Source of the DNA: Jaapia argillacea MUCL 33604
Taxonomy: Eukaryota; Basidiomycota; Agaricomycetes; Jaapiales; Jaapiaceae
Assembly: GCA_000697665.1 (NCBI GenBank)
Contig: KL197721.1
Span: 300,365 to 364,364, forward strand
Direction: 5' to 3'
DNA length: 64,000 nucleotides
Each line of letters begins with the position of its first letter. Position 1 is the first letter of the stretch. The translations under genes were made by a program, and so were the position numbers. This document shows positions 45,377 to 55,951 of the stretch, in pieces. The notes beneath the pieces were generated by a model, which had not been told where the DNA came from, did no database searches, and worked only from the letters and a program-made list of their open reading frames with translations.

Positions 45377-45585
45377 ATGTTTCCCAGCGCGATTTGCGGG
45401 GCCTGCTGCGATTGCCCGTGTACGTCTTCATCGCATCGCTGTCTGCTTGTGTTCGTGAAGCTTTCGATGTCATGGGTTCATGCGATATCTGAGGCGACTA
45501 TGATTCAAGGATGATTTTAGATTCTTATGCTGTCGGAGGAGCGCGAGGAAGCGAATTGTCAACGACTTCGGAAGACGGGTTCTAG
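45377..45585 (+). pseudogene. Cys-rich gene copy d (type a, frame-shifted)
   Basis: Exon 1 (45377-45419) encodes MFPSAICGACCDCP plus a split Cys, better conserved in Cys than copy a. The intron begins GTACGTC and ends CTGAG. Exon 2 (45494-45585) starts GDYDSRMILDSYAVGGARGS and stops early for a total of 44 aa. Relative to copy a it lacks one codon and one further base (GATTCATC versus GATTCTT), which shifts the frame and loses the SSCC motif. It still closes as an open product, so a short protein cannot be excluded. Confidence 0.5.
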
Positions 45586-46127
45586 AGAGGTATCGTTGGG
45601 ACCGGAACCACTGTTGCTGAAGTAATGGGGAGTGCGGTGGAGGAGGATGAAGGAGTGGGGCTCCTGGGTGGCCTCCCTATGCACCCCTCGCGATTGAAAA
45701 ATCAAACAACTGTGGTCAGAACAGCGCCAGGGGTCCTTCATCCCAATCTCTTTCTGGTCTAGCATATTCGCATGGAGAAATTAACCATCGCTCTCCTCGT
45801 GGTTTCCCATTGCTTCCATCGATATCACAGTATTCCTATCGTAAACGCCGCACCAAAGTCTCCCTCCTACTTTCAAATAGGTGGCTTGGGCGAGCGTCCG
45901 TCAAATCACACTCCAGCACGATGTAAACATTACGGGCAGCTTGTTTGTGCCCACCTTGCTTTCTTTACGTTTCATGTTATTTCCCTCGTTCCTCGACCAA
46001 TTCATACCGATTTATCGCACTGCCCTGTCAACGCACCGCCCTACGACCGAAGCGATCTAGCCTTGTACAGAGACGCTCTTTGGTGTTTCATTGAAACTTC
46101 TCCACTCCCAAATCTACCCGCAGAGGA

Positions 46128-46672
46128 ATGCCCGACGACGACTGCGACTGCGGCGACTGCGACTGCGACTGCGGCGACTGCAACTGCGACTGTTGCGATG
46201 TCGATTTATCTGGGCCTTGTTTCGACAATATATGTAGTTCATTGTGTATGTCGAGTTTTTGCAATGGGGAAGTTCAAATTGACCAAGAGAACATCAATTT
46301 TAGGTGACTCTTTCGCATATTTGTGGAACAACTGTACGTCTTCATCGTAGAACTGGCATTGTTGGCTGACACATTGGTCGTCCAGGTCAGTGCAATACTT
46401 TGTGCAACGCTTTTTTCACGTGGTGGACAGACCCTACCGCTGGGAATTGCTGCTGCCCTTGTTCATGCGACTGCGACTGTTGCGACGACGAAGAGGAGAA
46501 GAGGAAGAAGGCTGAGAGGCGACAAAATGCTAATGATTTGGAACAGGGGGGTTTCGTTGAGATGGGAGGTATCGTTGGCGCTCAACCCACAGCCACTGAG
46601 GGGATGATACGAGATCCGCAAGGCATCCTGAATGGAGTAATCACATACACTCGTCCATTGGCCAACGACTAG
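46128..46672 (+). CDS. Cys-rich protein, type b paralogue e (Asp-Cys repeats)
   Basis: Exons 46128-46245, 46304-46333 and 46386-46672 close to 144 aa. The N-terminus is an alternating Asp/Cys tract, MPDDDCDCGDCDCDCGDC and on, unlike the DDCFxCC units of copy b. The remainder parallels b: GPCFDNICSSLC, DSFAYLWNNC, QCNTLCNAFFTWWTDPTAGN, CCCPCSCDCDCCDDEEEKRK and the tail GGFVEMGGIVGAQPTATEGM ending TYTRPLAND. Both introns are phase 1 at the same positions, with GTATGTC and GTACGTC donors. The C-terminal exon is nearly identical to b while exon 1 has diverged by repeat turnover. No secretion signal is visible. Confidence 0.7.
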
Positions 46673-47237
46673 CGGGTAAGTAGTCACCTCCTTGAGGTAT
46701 TTTCGGATGGGTCCTCAAGGCAATCCGCCAGTGATGTCTCCAACTCGCAGGGCGCGGGGTTGGGTTTGACTTGTGGCGTCTCTCGCACTCACAGTTCGAA
46801 GTCTGGCGCTGACCTGTATGTCGAGTGTTGAATGGTATCTGGAGAACAACTGACCAGTACTATTATCGACTGCTGAGAAACATACAGCCCTCGACGTGCC
46901 AATATTTTGTCGCAGATACACCTGCGCATTAAGCTCCTCGGCTCCATCCAAGAAAGGTGTGCAAGAGCAGTACAACGCTTCGTTCCGCTGTGCGATGACT
47001 GCAGATGAGTTACGAGAGTAAGCAGCGAGTAAACGACGACCCGCAGTAACGCTGCATTCATGCAGTGCCGGCCGCAGTGCCCCGATGCACGTTGAACTGC
47101 AATCTCTGGCAGCTTGAAGTGGAAGCAATCTAGCTCCACTCCATGAAGACTTCAGACGGCGATCCGCTGGAGCAGTGCCAGTTCTCCCCTCATACCACCG
47201 CAATCCTCAGTTCTGCACTAAAAGGAAGTGATCAATC

Positions 47238-47661
47238 ATGTCTGCTGCAGATGATTGTTGTGCTGCTGTTTGTGCTGTAATTTGTACGTCGGACGCTTTG
47301 TAGAGTGCAAAGATGTTTGCATTGATTGACCTCAATGATGTTGATTTCCAGGTCTACCCATTGTCGCATCTCTGCAAGCTTTCTGCGATATCCGTACGTC
47401 CCAGATATACCGAGGTTGATGACGCAGCTTGGTTGATCCGTCAAATTATCAGGTCGATACGGATCAGGTTCATCATGCTGCGGAGGTCCTCGAGGCTGCT
47501 GTGACTCTTGTGTATGTTGTCAGGAAGGCGAGGGAGGGTTTGAAGAGGAAGCGCGGCAGGAGGCTGAGAGAAAAGCCAAGGAAGAGGCCTCGAGAGGTGT
47601 CGTTGAAGCTCAACCTGCGCCTAGTCAGACAATGGTGCAAGAATGCAAGTCCGACGCTTGA
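47238..47661 (+). CDS. Cys-rich protein, type c paralogue f
   Basis: Exons 47238-47283, 47352-47393 and 47453-47661 give 99 codons (98 aa) in perfect frame. Exon 1 encodes MSAADDCCAAVCAVI plus a split Cys, exon 2 LPIVASLQAFCDI, and exon 3 RRYGSGSSCCGGPRGCCDSC then VCCQEGEGGFEEEARQEAER and KAKEEASRGVVEAQPAPSQT, ending MVQECKSDA. The layout (short Cys exon, mini-exon, Cys cluster, charged helix, V-E-AQP-like tail) mirrors types b/e, where GIVGAQP occupies the same place. Both introns are phase 1 with GTACGTC donors; the first splits a Cys codon and the second an Arg codon. Copy c in block 1 is its deleted counterpart. Confidence 0.65.
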
Positions 47662-47885
47662 CGATATCCACCAATTCGCATCGCTCTTATGGTCGAATTC
47701 ATTCATCAGTACCCCGGCCTTTTTCCTCGTTCAATCCTTCCCGGCGATCTCAGGAACCACTTTCCCTCCATCGACTCGCCACATGATACCGCGCCCCACT
47801 GGGCCTCACATTAAACCACTACATTCTCATAGTCCGCAGATGTCATTTACATCGATGTTTAATGCATAATATAAACAGCTCATCA

Positions 47886-49563
47886 ATGAATTCCTTCATC
47901 CTGAGCAAACTATCACTCTCACCGCTTTCAGCCACCGCTCTCTGAGTCTCATTCACTACAGGAAGCTGAACCAGCCTCCTGTCGCCAATGTCCTCAAGCT
48001 CGGTGATCACACCCTTGAACTCACGCTGCAGGGATGGGATGGAGTTGACGTGTTGTCTACTTTCCTAAACAACCCTACGAGCCCCACAAAGTGCATCCAA
48101 GCATTTCCTCGCGATGCACACATTCGTTCTTGAGTTTCGATGGCCGGCCCCGTAATCGCACTGCCCCACGAAGATCTCCCGCCTCCCCCCAAACAAGAGA
48201 AAAATGAGCTCCTGTCGAAGACAAAATGGTTTTCAAAAGTTTGACAGGGAGAAAGGTCTGAAGACTTAGTCAAAGCCATTGGCTAGTCAACCATTCGAAT
48301 GTCGGCTACCCATGAGAGCGGAAAGAGGTTCGACGCAACTGGCTTCACTTGAGGTTTGGCGAGACCCCGACAAGTCTCTTAAACGTATACATCCACCGAT
48401 TGATGCTGGGCGTGAGTCGGGCGGCGATGTTTGACGAAAACCTCCACAAACCGATGGAGCTCTTCATGATTTTGTACCAGCCTTCGGGAGTCTCGAACCC
48501 AAGTCGGTCGCAAATCGCCCAGCCCGAGCTCTTCCAGAATCCATTGGAATGTATGGGTTTGGCTAGCCATAATGCTGCAGAGGTCTTAGGGCGTCCAGCG
48601 TTGGGTGATTTAGGTCGGGAAATGCGCGAGCGACGTTGGTGATGGAAAGAAGCGGTGTGAGCGTCAACGTTCGTCTTCACTGAGTTGGAACTTATATTGT
48701 TTCCCGTCGTCGTAACCAGGACCTTATGAGAGCTCGTCAATCGCACCACGTCCGGGTATCTGGTCGTCTAAACTTATACCTTAGGACTGCACAATGTGTA
48801 GAGTGAGGGAAGATCATATTCAACCTCGATGATATAGGGGGTATTGAGACAAAGTGGGACAGAGGTCCAGAACACGCCTCAGCACTGTCACGTAGTTCGA
48901 GGGATACGATGTTTGCAGCACGTCTCAAGAAGGCGGCTACGGAGGCGTCGGGAGACGTGCTCTGTGAAACTGAACCCGAGAACGAGAGAGATTGTTCTGT
49001 CACGGTGGCAAGCAGGAAAACATCAGACAGCGGCACTTTAGACAGCCTTGCTGGTCAAGGAAGGCAGATGTAGATCGTGGCTACCGAGTGATGTGAGAGT
49101 GGCACCCAGGGCGTCGAGGATAAACATATCAACTCAGAAAATATCAACTCAAAAAGGGACTGAGGGAGTTTGGGACGTATTGTGCGACTTGATTCTGCGA
49201 TTCTCGGTCTTGGCAATGCTAGAGATGGAGGCAAAAGTGAGGAGTTTCGGCGTAAAAGTCTCCTTGTCGCGATTCTGATGGGGTCGGTACCACCAGATCA
49301 AAGTTAGCCAAAGGCGCGCCAAGCAGTGCCAGGATATAGATGTGGGTCGAATAATTTGCAATGAGTCAACCAGAGTCAAGGGGGGAGTGGGCACGGAGAA
49401 GGGCTTGCTCCGAACCTAACCGTAGGGGAGGTTGAAGGCGACGAAACCGCCACAATTGTGTCAAACACGAGCAAACTCGTGACAGGACTTGTGTCACAAC
49501 TGTACAGTTCCTATCAGTCATCCTCATCGCCGTCGTTCTCAAGGCCCCTCAACCTCAAGCAAT
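47886..49563. other. Decayed or non-coding stretch between Cys-rich block 2 and eS30
   Basis: The plus strand has a fragment reading INEFLHPEQTITLTAFSHRS then LSLIHYRKLNQPPVANVLKL up to about 48135. The minus strand has fragments such as LRRAANIVSLELRDSAEACS (about 48880-48940) and LGAPLANFDLVVPTPSE (about 49270-49330) that resemble the LRR part of F-box proteins. No continuous frame or F-box was found. I read it as gene debris and cannot name a gene. Confidence 0.35.
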
Positions 49564-50114
49564 ATGGGAAAAGGTCCGTTGTCGCCCTTGCTCGCCAGCT
49601 CGTTGTTGTTCTCAATGCTTATCTGCTCGTGAACAGTTCACGGATCTCTCGCCCGTGCCGGCAAAGTCAAATCGCAAACCCCCAAGGTTGACAAGCAGGA
49701 GAAGAAGAAGACGCCCAAGGGCCGTGCAAAGAAGAGAATTCTCTACAACCGCAGGTGCGCATCCATCGTTTTCCTCGCACTTCGAAGTTAGACTGATATT
49801 TCGCAGATTCGTGAACGTCACTACACTACCGGGAGGCAAGCGGCGGATGTGAGTAATCATTCTATCTGCGATTTTCCATGGATATTCTGGTTTTGGTCTT
49901 CCCAACCTGCGACCACCTGGATGCCAGCCATCCATTCTCTGATGATCCCAGCAAAACAAGCATAGTTCACACTGAACTTCTATGTTGACAAACATGCATC
50001 TAAATGTCTTTCGCTCCTATCTGACCTCTCCATATTTCTCTCATTCACCGCTATTCTTCATCGTTCTTACTAACTCTACATTTTCCCTTCAGGAACCCCA
50101 ACCCCGAGAAGTAA
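49564..50114 (+). CDS. RPS30: 40S ribosomal protein eS30 (standalone, no ubiquitin-like fusion)
   Basis: Four exons yield [20 protein letters not shown] then [40 protein letters not shown] and PEK stop, 62 aa, the full eS30 length. The first coding exon is ATG GGA AAA G (10 nt). The third and fourth exons are separated by introns after AGG and AT. As in other fungi there is no FUBI ubiquitin-like domain upstream. The gene is tiny relative to its introns (186 coding bases of 551). Confidence 0.95.
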
Positions 50115-50447
50115 AAGCCTTCTCCCGGCACCATCGCTTCCATGCCTCCTGCCCCTTACTAGAAGGGCTCTTAGGTGGCAGGGGTTCTGTTTATGGATCG
50201 TCGTTTGTATCATTACCGCACTCGCTGTCTCGACATGCTATGATATGCACCTACGCAGTATGCCCTATATATTCGTTGGGCTGCGGCCACAGCAAATCAT
50301 CCTATCGGCGTGATTTTTGATGCTGGGTGCTGGGTTGTTGAACGGCTAGAGTAGTCCGCAGCGATCACGATTTCAATCGCCCACTGAACATCATGACCAT
50401 CGAACATAAGTAAGGTGTTGAACCTCATGCTTCCGACGCCATGTTTT

Positions 50448-53007
50448 TCAATTCCAAATCCTACTCGCTATTCGAACGACGTCTCCCATCTCCATCACAT
50501 CGTGAACTCTCACTAACTCGACACCGCCCTGAACGGCTGCCGCAACAGCAGCAGCAGTCGCCCAACCCCTCTCTCTTGGCTTCGTCTCTCGTCCGACATA
50601 ACCTCCGCTGTTGTCCCCTTCTGTGAGGATAGCGCCCAAGAAAGACTTGCGAGAGGCCCCAATAAGCTGTGGATATCCCTCCAGTAGGTTTCGGCGATTT
50701 GACAGAGGCGACGGTGAAGTGATGGTGGAAGCATCCCGGAGAATTTTCAAGTTGTCTTCCACAGTTTTGCTGAAACCGACACCGGGGTCGACCATCACTA
50801 ACCACCGCCTGACACCACCTCTTCCTCTCACAACAGCATCAACCTTTTCACCAAGCTCGACCCGCAATCCCTCGAGTATTCCACCCTTGTACCCCGAGTA
50901 ATCTTTATTCTGACCCGCATCTCCTCTCGAATGCATGAGGATAACAGGAACGCCCAGCTCCCTGGCCACTTTTCTCATCTCCACCAAATGAGCCGCGGCC
51001 ACGGTGCTTAGCGGGTAGGAATCCGGACCAGTAAACGCATACACGTCATTGATACAATTTGCCCCTGATAGTATTGCAGCTTTCGCCACCTCCGGACGGA
51101 AAGTGTCCACGCTAATCAGGAAATCTTTCTTCACCGAGGATTCTCGGATGGCTCGTACCACGTCGACCACTCGACGGGTTTCCTCCGCAGGTGAAACGAA
51201 CGCAGCGCCGGGGCGGGTGGAGTGCCCGCCAACGTCGATGATGTGTGCTCCGCCTTGTACGGATTCTTGGACGTAGGAGAGGGCGGTGGGGATGGTGTCG
51301 TGTTCGGCGCCATCTGAGAATGAGTCTGGTGTGGCGTTGAGGGTTGACATGAGGTATGTTTTGCGATGGGGGGTGGGGTGGAAGGTCCAATGAGATGCCG
51401 TGGAAGGGACTTGGAGAGGGAAGTGGGTGGAGGGGGATGGAGTGAATGGGTATGACGGGAATGGAAGGACTTTGTACATCGGTGGGGCGACGCTCGGTTG
51501 ATTGGCCATCAGGTCGTTCAGTAGTTGGCTAACGGGCTTGTTGAGTTTGGGGAGAACGTAATCTGGGATCATACTAATTACTAATCAGTTAAGGGAGGGG
51601 ATACAGGGGGGAAGAAATGACGAACTCGTTCAAAGGTCGAAGGACGAACTCCCGCTCAGCGATCCTGGGATGAGGGACCACCAATTCACCTTCCAATCCG
51701 TCGAACCCAGATCTGAACTTCTCGTCCCTCGTATCGATTATCTCATTGTCGTATGTGAGGATATCCAAATCTACTGCCCGTGGACCATTTCGAATGGATG
51801 GTACGCGTCCGACTGTAGTCTCTATTTTCTTGAGGAGGGAGAGGAGGGGACGGGGTTCCAAATTTGTTTCGATCTGAGAGCGATATTCGTGGGTTAGAGT
51901 CAGTCACTAAATGGGAGAGACGGGGGACTGACGAGACAAGCACAATTAACGAAGTGAGGTTGGTCTTCGACGTACATCGGCTCGGTCTCGTACATGAAGC
52001 TTGTGTCAACTATGGCTACCTCTTCGGCCGATAATCCCCCCAAAAGAGAGGGTTGTTCAAGCAAGCGTAATGCTAGTTCGATATTGGCGAACCTATCGCC
52101 GAGGTTCGAGCCGAGGGCTATGGCAACCTTGTGTAATCCATCTCGAGTACCATCTGAAGAAATGTTGGAGAGTAAGGACGCCAAGGTGGGAATAGAAGTT
52201 GCTGTCGTGTTATTGGAAACTGGGGATCGCTGGTAGTCTGCCAAAGTTCGAGTGATCTGAACCTCTGCTGAAGATGCCAAAACCAAAGCACTCGGTTTTG
52301 CGGCTCGCACTGTTACCACCTCGGACGCCGAACCTTTAAAACCGAGAGCAATCTCGGCGACGCACGATGCCAATGCTTCAAGGGATTGGAACGATGATTT
52401 CTCAACAGCCTTTCGTGTCGTTTGACGTTGAGTGTCAGGTGGGACGGGAAGGATGAACAAGAGAGCGTACACGGTATATTGTTTCGGTCAATCCACGAAA
52501 ATCGAAAGGCCCTTTGACCGTGGTCCGGGAGGTAGATACATTGAAACGAACGATCTGCTTCTGTACTCTCTCACACGGATTGATTCCGATTATCGCAGGA
52601 CATTCCAAGTCTTCGATGAAAACCTCTCTCCTAGGATTATCATTACTGTGCGACCTTGACAAGTGCAGACCGATGGCTTTGCAGTAAAGTGACGCTTTTG
52701 ACCTTCGGATCACCAGGTCTACATCTTGGATTTCGGGGTGGGTTCGAGTGCAAAGGTCCAGGATTCGTTCCGTTAGATTCTCCAAGGAAATGAAAGGCCC
52801 AGAAGACATCGCGGACGTCAGAGTAGAACAGATAGAGGCATAGTTTATAGAATACTGGAGTTCGTCTGATTCGGCGACTTTGGAGAGGTCGTAGGGGAAT
52901 GAGAGAGTTAACTGAACGGGTTGACTTGTGGGTTCGGATGATGGCCAATTGGCACCATCGAGGAAGGGGACGTGCAAAGTCAGGTCGTTGATCTGAATCC
53001 TATCCAT
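50448..53007 (-). CDS. FOL1: Trifunctional folate enzyme DHNA-HPPK-DHPS
   Basis: Three consecutive folate-biosynthesis activities lie in one chain. The dihydroneopterin aldolase part begins MDRIQINDLTLHVPFLDGA and repeats as two FolB-like halves, the second around EVFIEDLECPAIIGINPCER. Hydroxymethyl-dihydropterin pyrophosphokinase follows with VAIALGSNLGDRFANIELAL, FMYETEPMYVEDQPHFVNCA and RNGPRAVDLDILTYDNEII. Dihydropteroate synthase closes with MSTLNATPDSFSDGAEH, GGAHIIDVGGHSTRPGAAFV, DFLISVDTFRPEVAKAAI, VILMHSRGD, LVMVDPGVGFSKTVEDNL and LIGASRKSFLGAIL, ending VRIASRIWN. DHPS is the sulfonamide target in fungi that have it. The exon at 51572-50448 alone carries the whole DHPS part. The start at 53007 opens directly on the DHNA domain. 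Confidence 0.95.
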
Positions 53008-55951
53008 AGGCCTTTTCGAACCTAGAGTGGGACTATCAGTTATTCTTTCAGATGAATGGGGACTCGGATAAAGGATGACGAGAAAACTCACGCAGGTGAA
53101 GAGGAGCTCATCATTTTGGATGTTCGCCAATGCCGGGGAGGCGAAACACAGAGTAGTAGCCTTGGTCGATGACGAGAAAGGGAGAACAGGAAAGGCAAAA
53201 CAGCTGGGCGTCCCATACTCTCTGGTCGTGGCGGGATTGAGATTAGGGTCCGTGTGGACGTCTCTCAAGTCTCCGGTGCTGTCTCCGCGGTCCTTGAGCA
53301 ACCACACTGAATGCGGGCTCCAAACACCTCGTCGGCGAGTGGTTCAGAGTGTACAAGCTCGTTCAATATCGATCCAGAGGTTATGCATATGTTCGATCGC
53401 TGAATGTGTCTCAGTTACTTGCTATCTCTACAGACGCTCTGCCTCGTGCCCATCGGTTACTACTGTCTTCACCTGTCAATTTACTCTGATCCCGACGTCA
53501 ACGGATAGCTTACACCTGTGACCCTGCCTGGAGCCTTGGCGACCAGACTTTCCGGATATTCATCTCTCGGTGCTTGGAAGCTGATCGATGCCCGTTTCTT
53601 GGATCAGCGACGTCACGGCCTGATGATCATGGAGGTTTTCTCTGGGGTTTCACCCGGGCACTAGAACGCGACCCTGCTTCATAGGTGTGCAAGAGCGGTC
53701 TAACACCGCTAACCCCAGAAAACCCACCGCATTGTGTACCCCTACGCCATGCTCTTTTTGCGAGGTAACATCAGCGGCTCCGTCCGTTCATTCCATGCAA
53801 GATTGGCACCGCATCATCGCTTCATCAAAGTCATCACACTGGTTACGTCTCTAAACCAAGGGCCAGAATTTTTTATCACGCAATTTCGACCCACATATCG
53901 GTCAGTGTGCTGCTCCAGCCTTCGCTTGTGCTACATCGCCGTAACACGCCAGCTCTGGGGCTGCTGCCTTCTGATCTCTTATGGCAGGATGGTATGGGAC
54001 TAGGTATAATTGGGAGGTGATAGCCTTCCACCATATTGTTCCGGGCACTCATCCATGCTTGCCTCGACTCTCGAGCCACACAACTTACCGCATATCAGGC
54101 GCCTATCGGCCCTTTGATGCGGTGATATGCACCGACTGCAGATACGCTTTATCCAGCTTGTTCCGAACATTATCCAAGTTGGAACAATGGACGATTGAGG
54201 TGCGTGAATGTAATGTAACTCTCTTCCACGGGGGTCCTGCGATTAACCCAAGATATGATTGACTTTCTAGAAGAATCATATGGAAAGCCCCCGTACCTGC
54301 CTTCTTGGTCTATTTTGTCCAACTTACAGGTGGGAATCGACGTGATAGCCTGCTGTGTGTCTACCACATGGCTGGGGTGTTGTTCGGATCCTGCCTCTCT
54401 CCACCTTCATATGTTTTTTGCGAGGAGTAGTTGTGCACCAGCGCGCTGTATCCTCTGCTATCCAAGTGGGCGATGCCTTGTTCCCTCTAGTGGTTCGGTC
54501 CGTTGGCGGCCGTGATACTAGGCTTGGGTCAAATGATCTTACGCCGAACTCCTAGCGACGCAAGCCAGCTTGATAGGACCCCGTAAAGCGTTGCGGCGTA
54601 TGCATTTATATGGCAAGTGAAATTTGGGGACCTGTTGACGTATGCTTCGCGCCCCCAGATTCTTGTGCCTACAAGAGCCTACAAGACACAGAAGGCGCAG
54701 AGAAATTCCTATTTTTCCAGGCCGCCGTCTGACCGACTCTGACAAGGCTCGGGCGGCGCGACGCCGGGTAGGTGACGGGTGCGTAAGTATCTTTCTCGTC
54801 AACAATGCGTACGCGATCATGCCTTGAAATAGGAAGCATCGCTTTGCAAGTCGAGAGAACCTCGACGGGTGCTAAAGAATCGCGGTGTGGGTCGAGAATG
54901 TGTGCACTTGGGTTTCCCATCTTCTCCCGCGAGGCCATTGTGGATAATGAACCTGATCGTGCGCCGCACCATGCAGTTGGGATTCCTGACCATCTTCATC
55001 GAACAGTGAGCGCCAAGTTGCTGGTTATGCGCATAATTAGGATTGGGCGATGCAATCAGAGATTCCCAGATGAATCACGATGGCGAACCTTACTCGTATC
55101 AAACGACGAGCGTGCGACGATGTGCAATGCGGGGCTATATATCTTGCAACCTCCCCGCTTTTCGACAGACTCCGCTAAACTATGGTCCTTGCGATCCTTC
55201 CCATCCCGCCGCAGGGACGACTCTGTGTTTAAGTACAAAGAGGATAAAAATTCATGTCCGCGGGGCGAGCAGGAGCTGCTATATAGCGGTTCCTTGACTA
55301 GCCCGCATCGCTGTCGTATCTGCTGGGAATTTATGATCGGCATATCGGCAGTTAAATTGGGTGTTCCAGATCACCGAAGCAGAATACGTCAGTAGGATGG
55401 CATATACGGGATCTAGCGGAACCAAATCAGCCAGGGCCAGTCGCGTGGTACTCGCGTTCGTAGATGGGAACAAAAGCGCGAAAACAGAACGGCGAGTTGA
55501 GAAGAGAGATATGCTGATTGCGTTGGTTCAAACAGAAGCGACAACCTTCTGTATGCGAACAAAGTTCTTCAGAGCCTCACGCGGGACAACAGGCGCTGAA
55601 TATTGGCAGCAGAGATGGCAGGTTTATGTCTGGCGAACTGTTAGATTAAGAAAGGCCCGCCAGGCCCAAGAAGGCAAGGAATGAAAAGGCCGGTTACATG
55701 TCGAAAAAGAATTATCGAAAATTGAACACCGGCTACCATTCATCTTCGGGGTCCTCCCGTTTAGCGGATTGAACCCACGCTTAACCTAATTTTGAAGGAA
55801 TTTACCTGTACAACTCCTTCGCCTCTGCCCATCGCAAGCCGCATTGCCCTCTTTTGTCTCCATCCCTCCATCCTGTCGGGCGCTCTGCCTCCTCCTCCCG
55901 ACCCTCACGACCCCCGACCTGTGCGATCCTGTGCCCTGCGCTGTCCGCGAA
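53008..55951. other. Gene-poor 2.9-kb stretch
   Basis: No recognisable domain or consistent exon chain was found. The longest frames are a plus-strand 196-codon frame at 54805-55395 (MRTRSCLEIGSIALQVERTS onward) and a 107-codon frame at 55361-55684; neither resembles a known family, and both are overlapped by minus-strand frames. The right edge holds the pyrimidine-rich 5' leader of the Zn2Cys6 gene. No repeats were obvious by eye. Confidence 0.45.

Larger units (their letters stand above)
45000..47885. repeat. Cys-rich gene block 2 (copies d, e, f)
   Basis: This is the direct-orientation copy of block 1 without the large insertion. The segment ATTAACCATCGC runs straight into TCTCCTCGTGGTTTCC here, whereas block 1 is interrupted at that point. 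All three gene positions are occupied. Confidence 0.85.

Noticed and set aside
54805-55395. 196-codon plus-strand frame in the gene-poor stretch
   Set aside because: No recognisable segment, no splice context and overlapping minus-strand frames. It is kept only as a note within the stretch description.
55755-55790. B-box-like GGGTTCAATCC on the minus strand suggesting a tRNA
   Set aside because: No A box or cloverleaf pairing could be built upstream of it.
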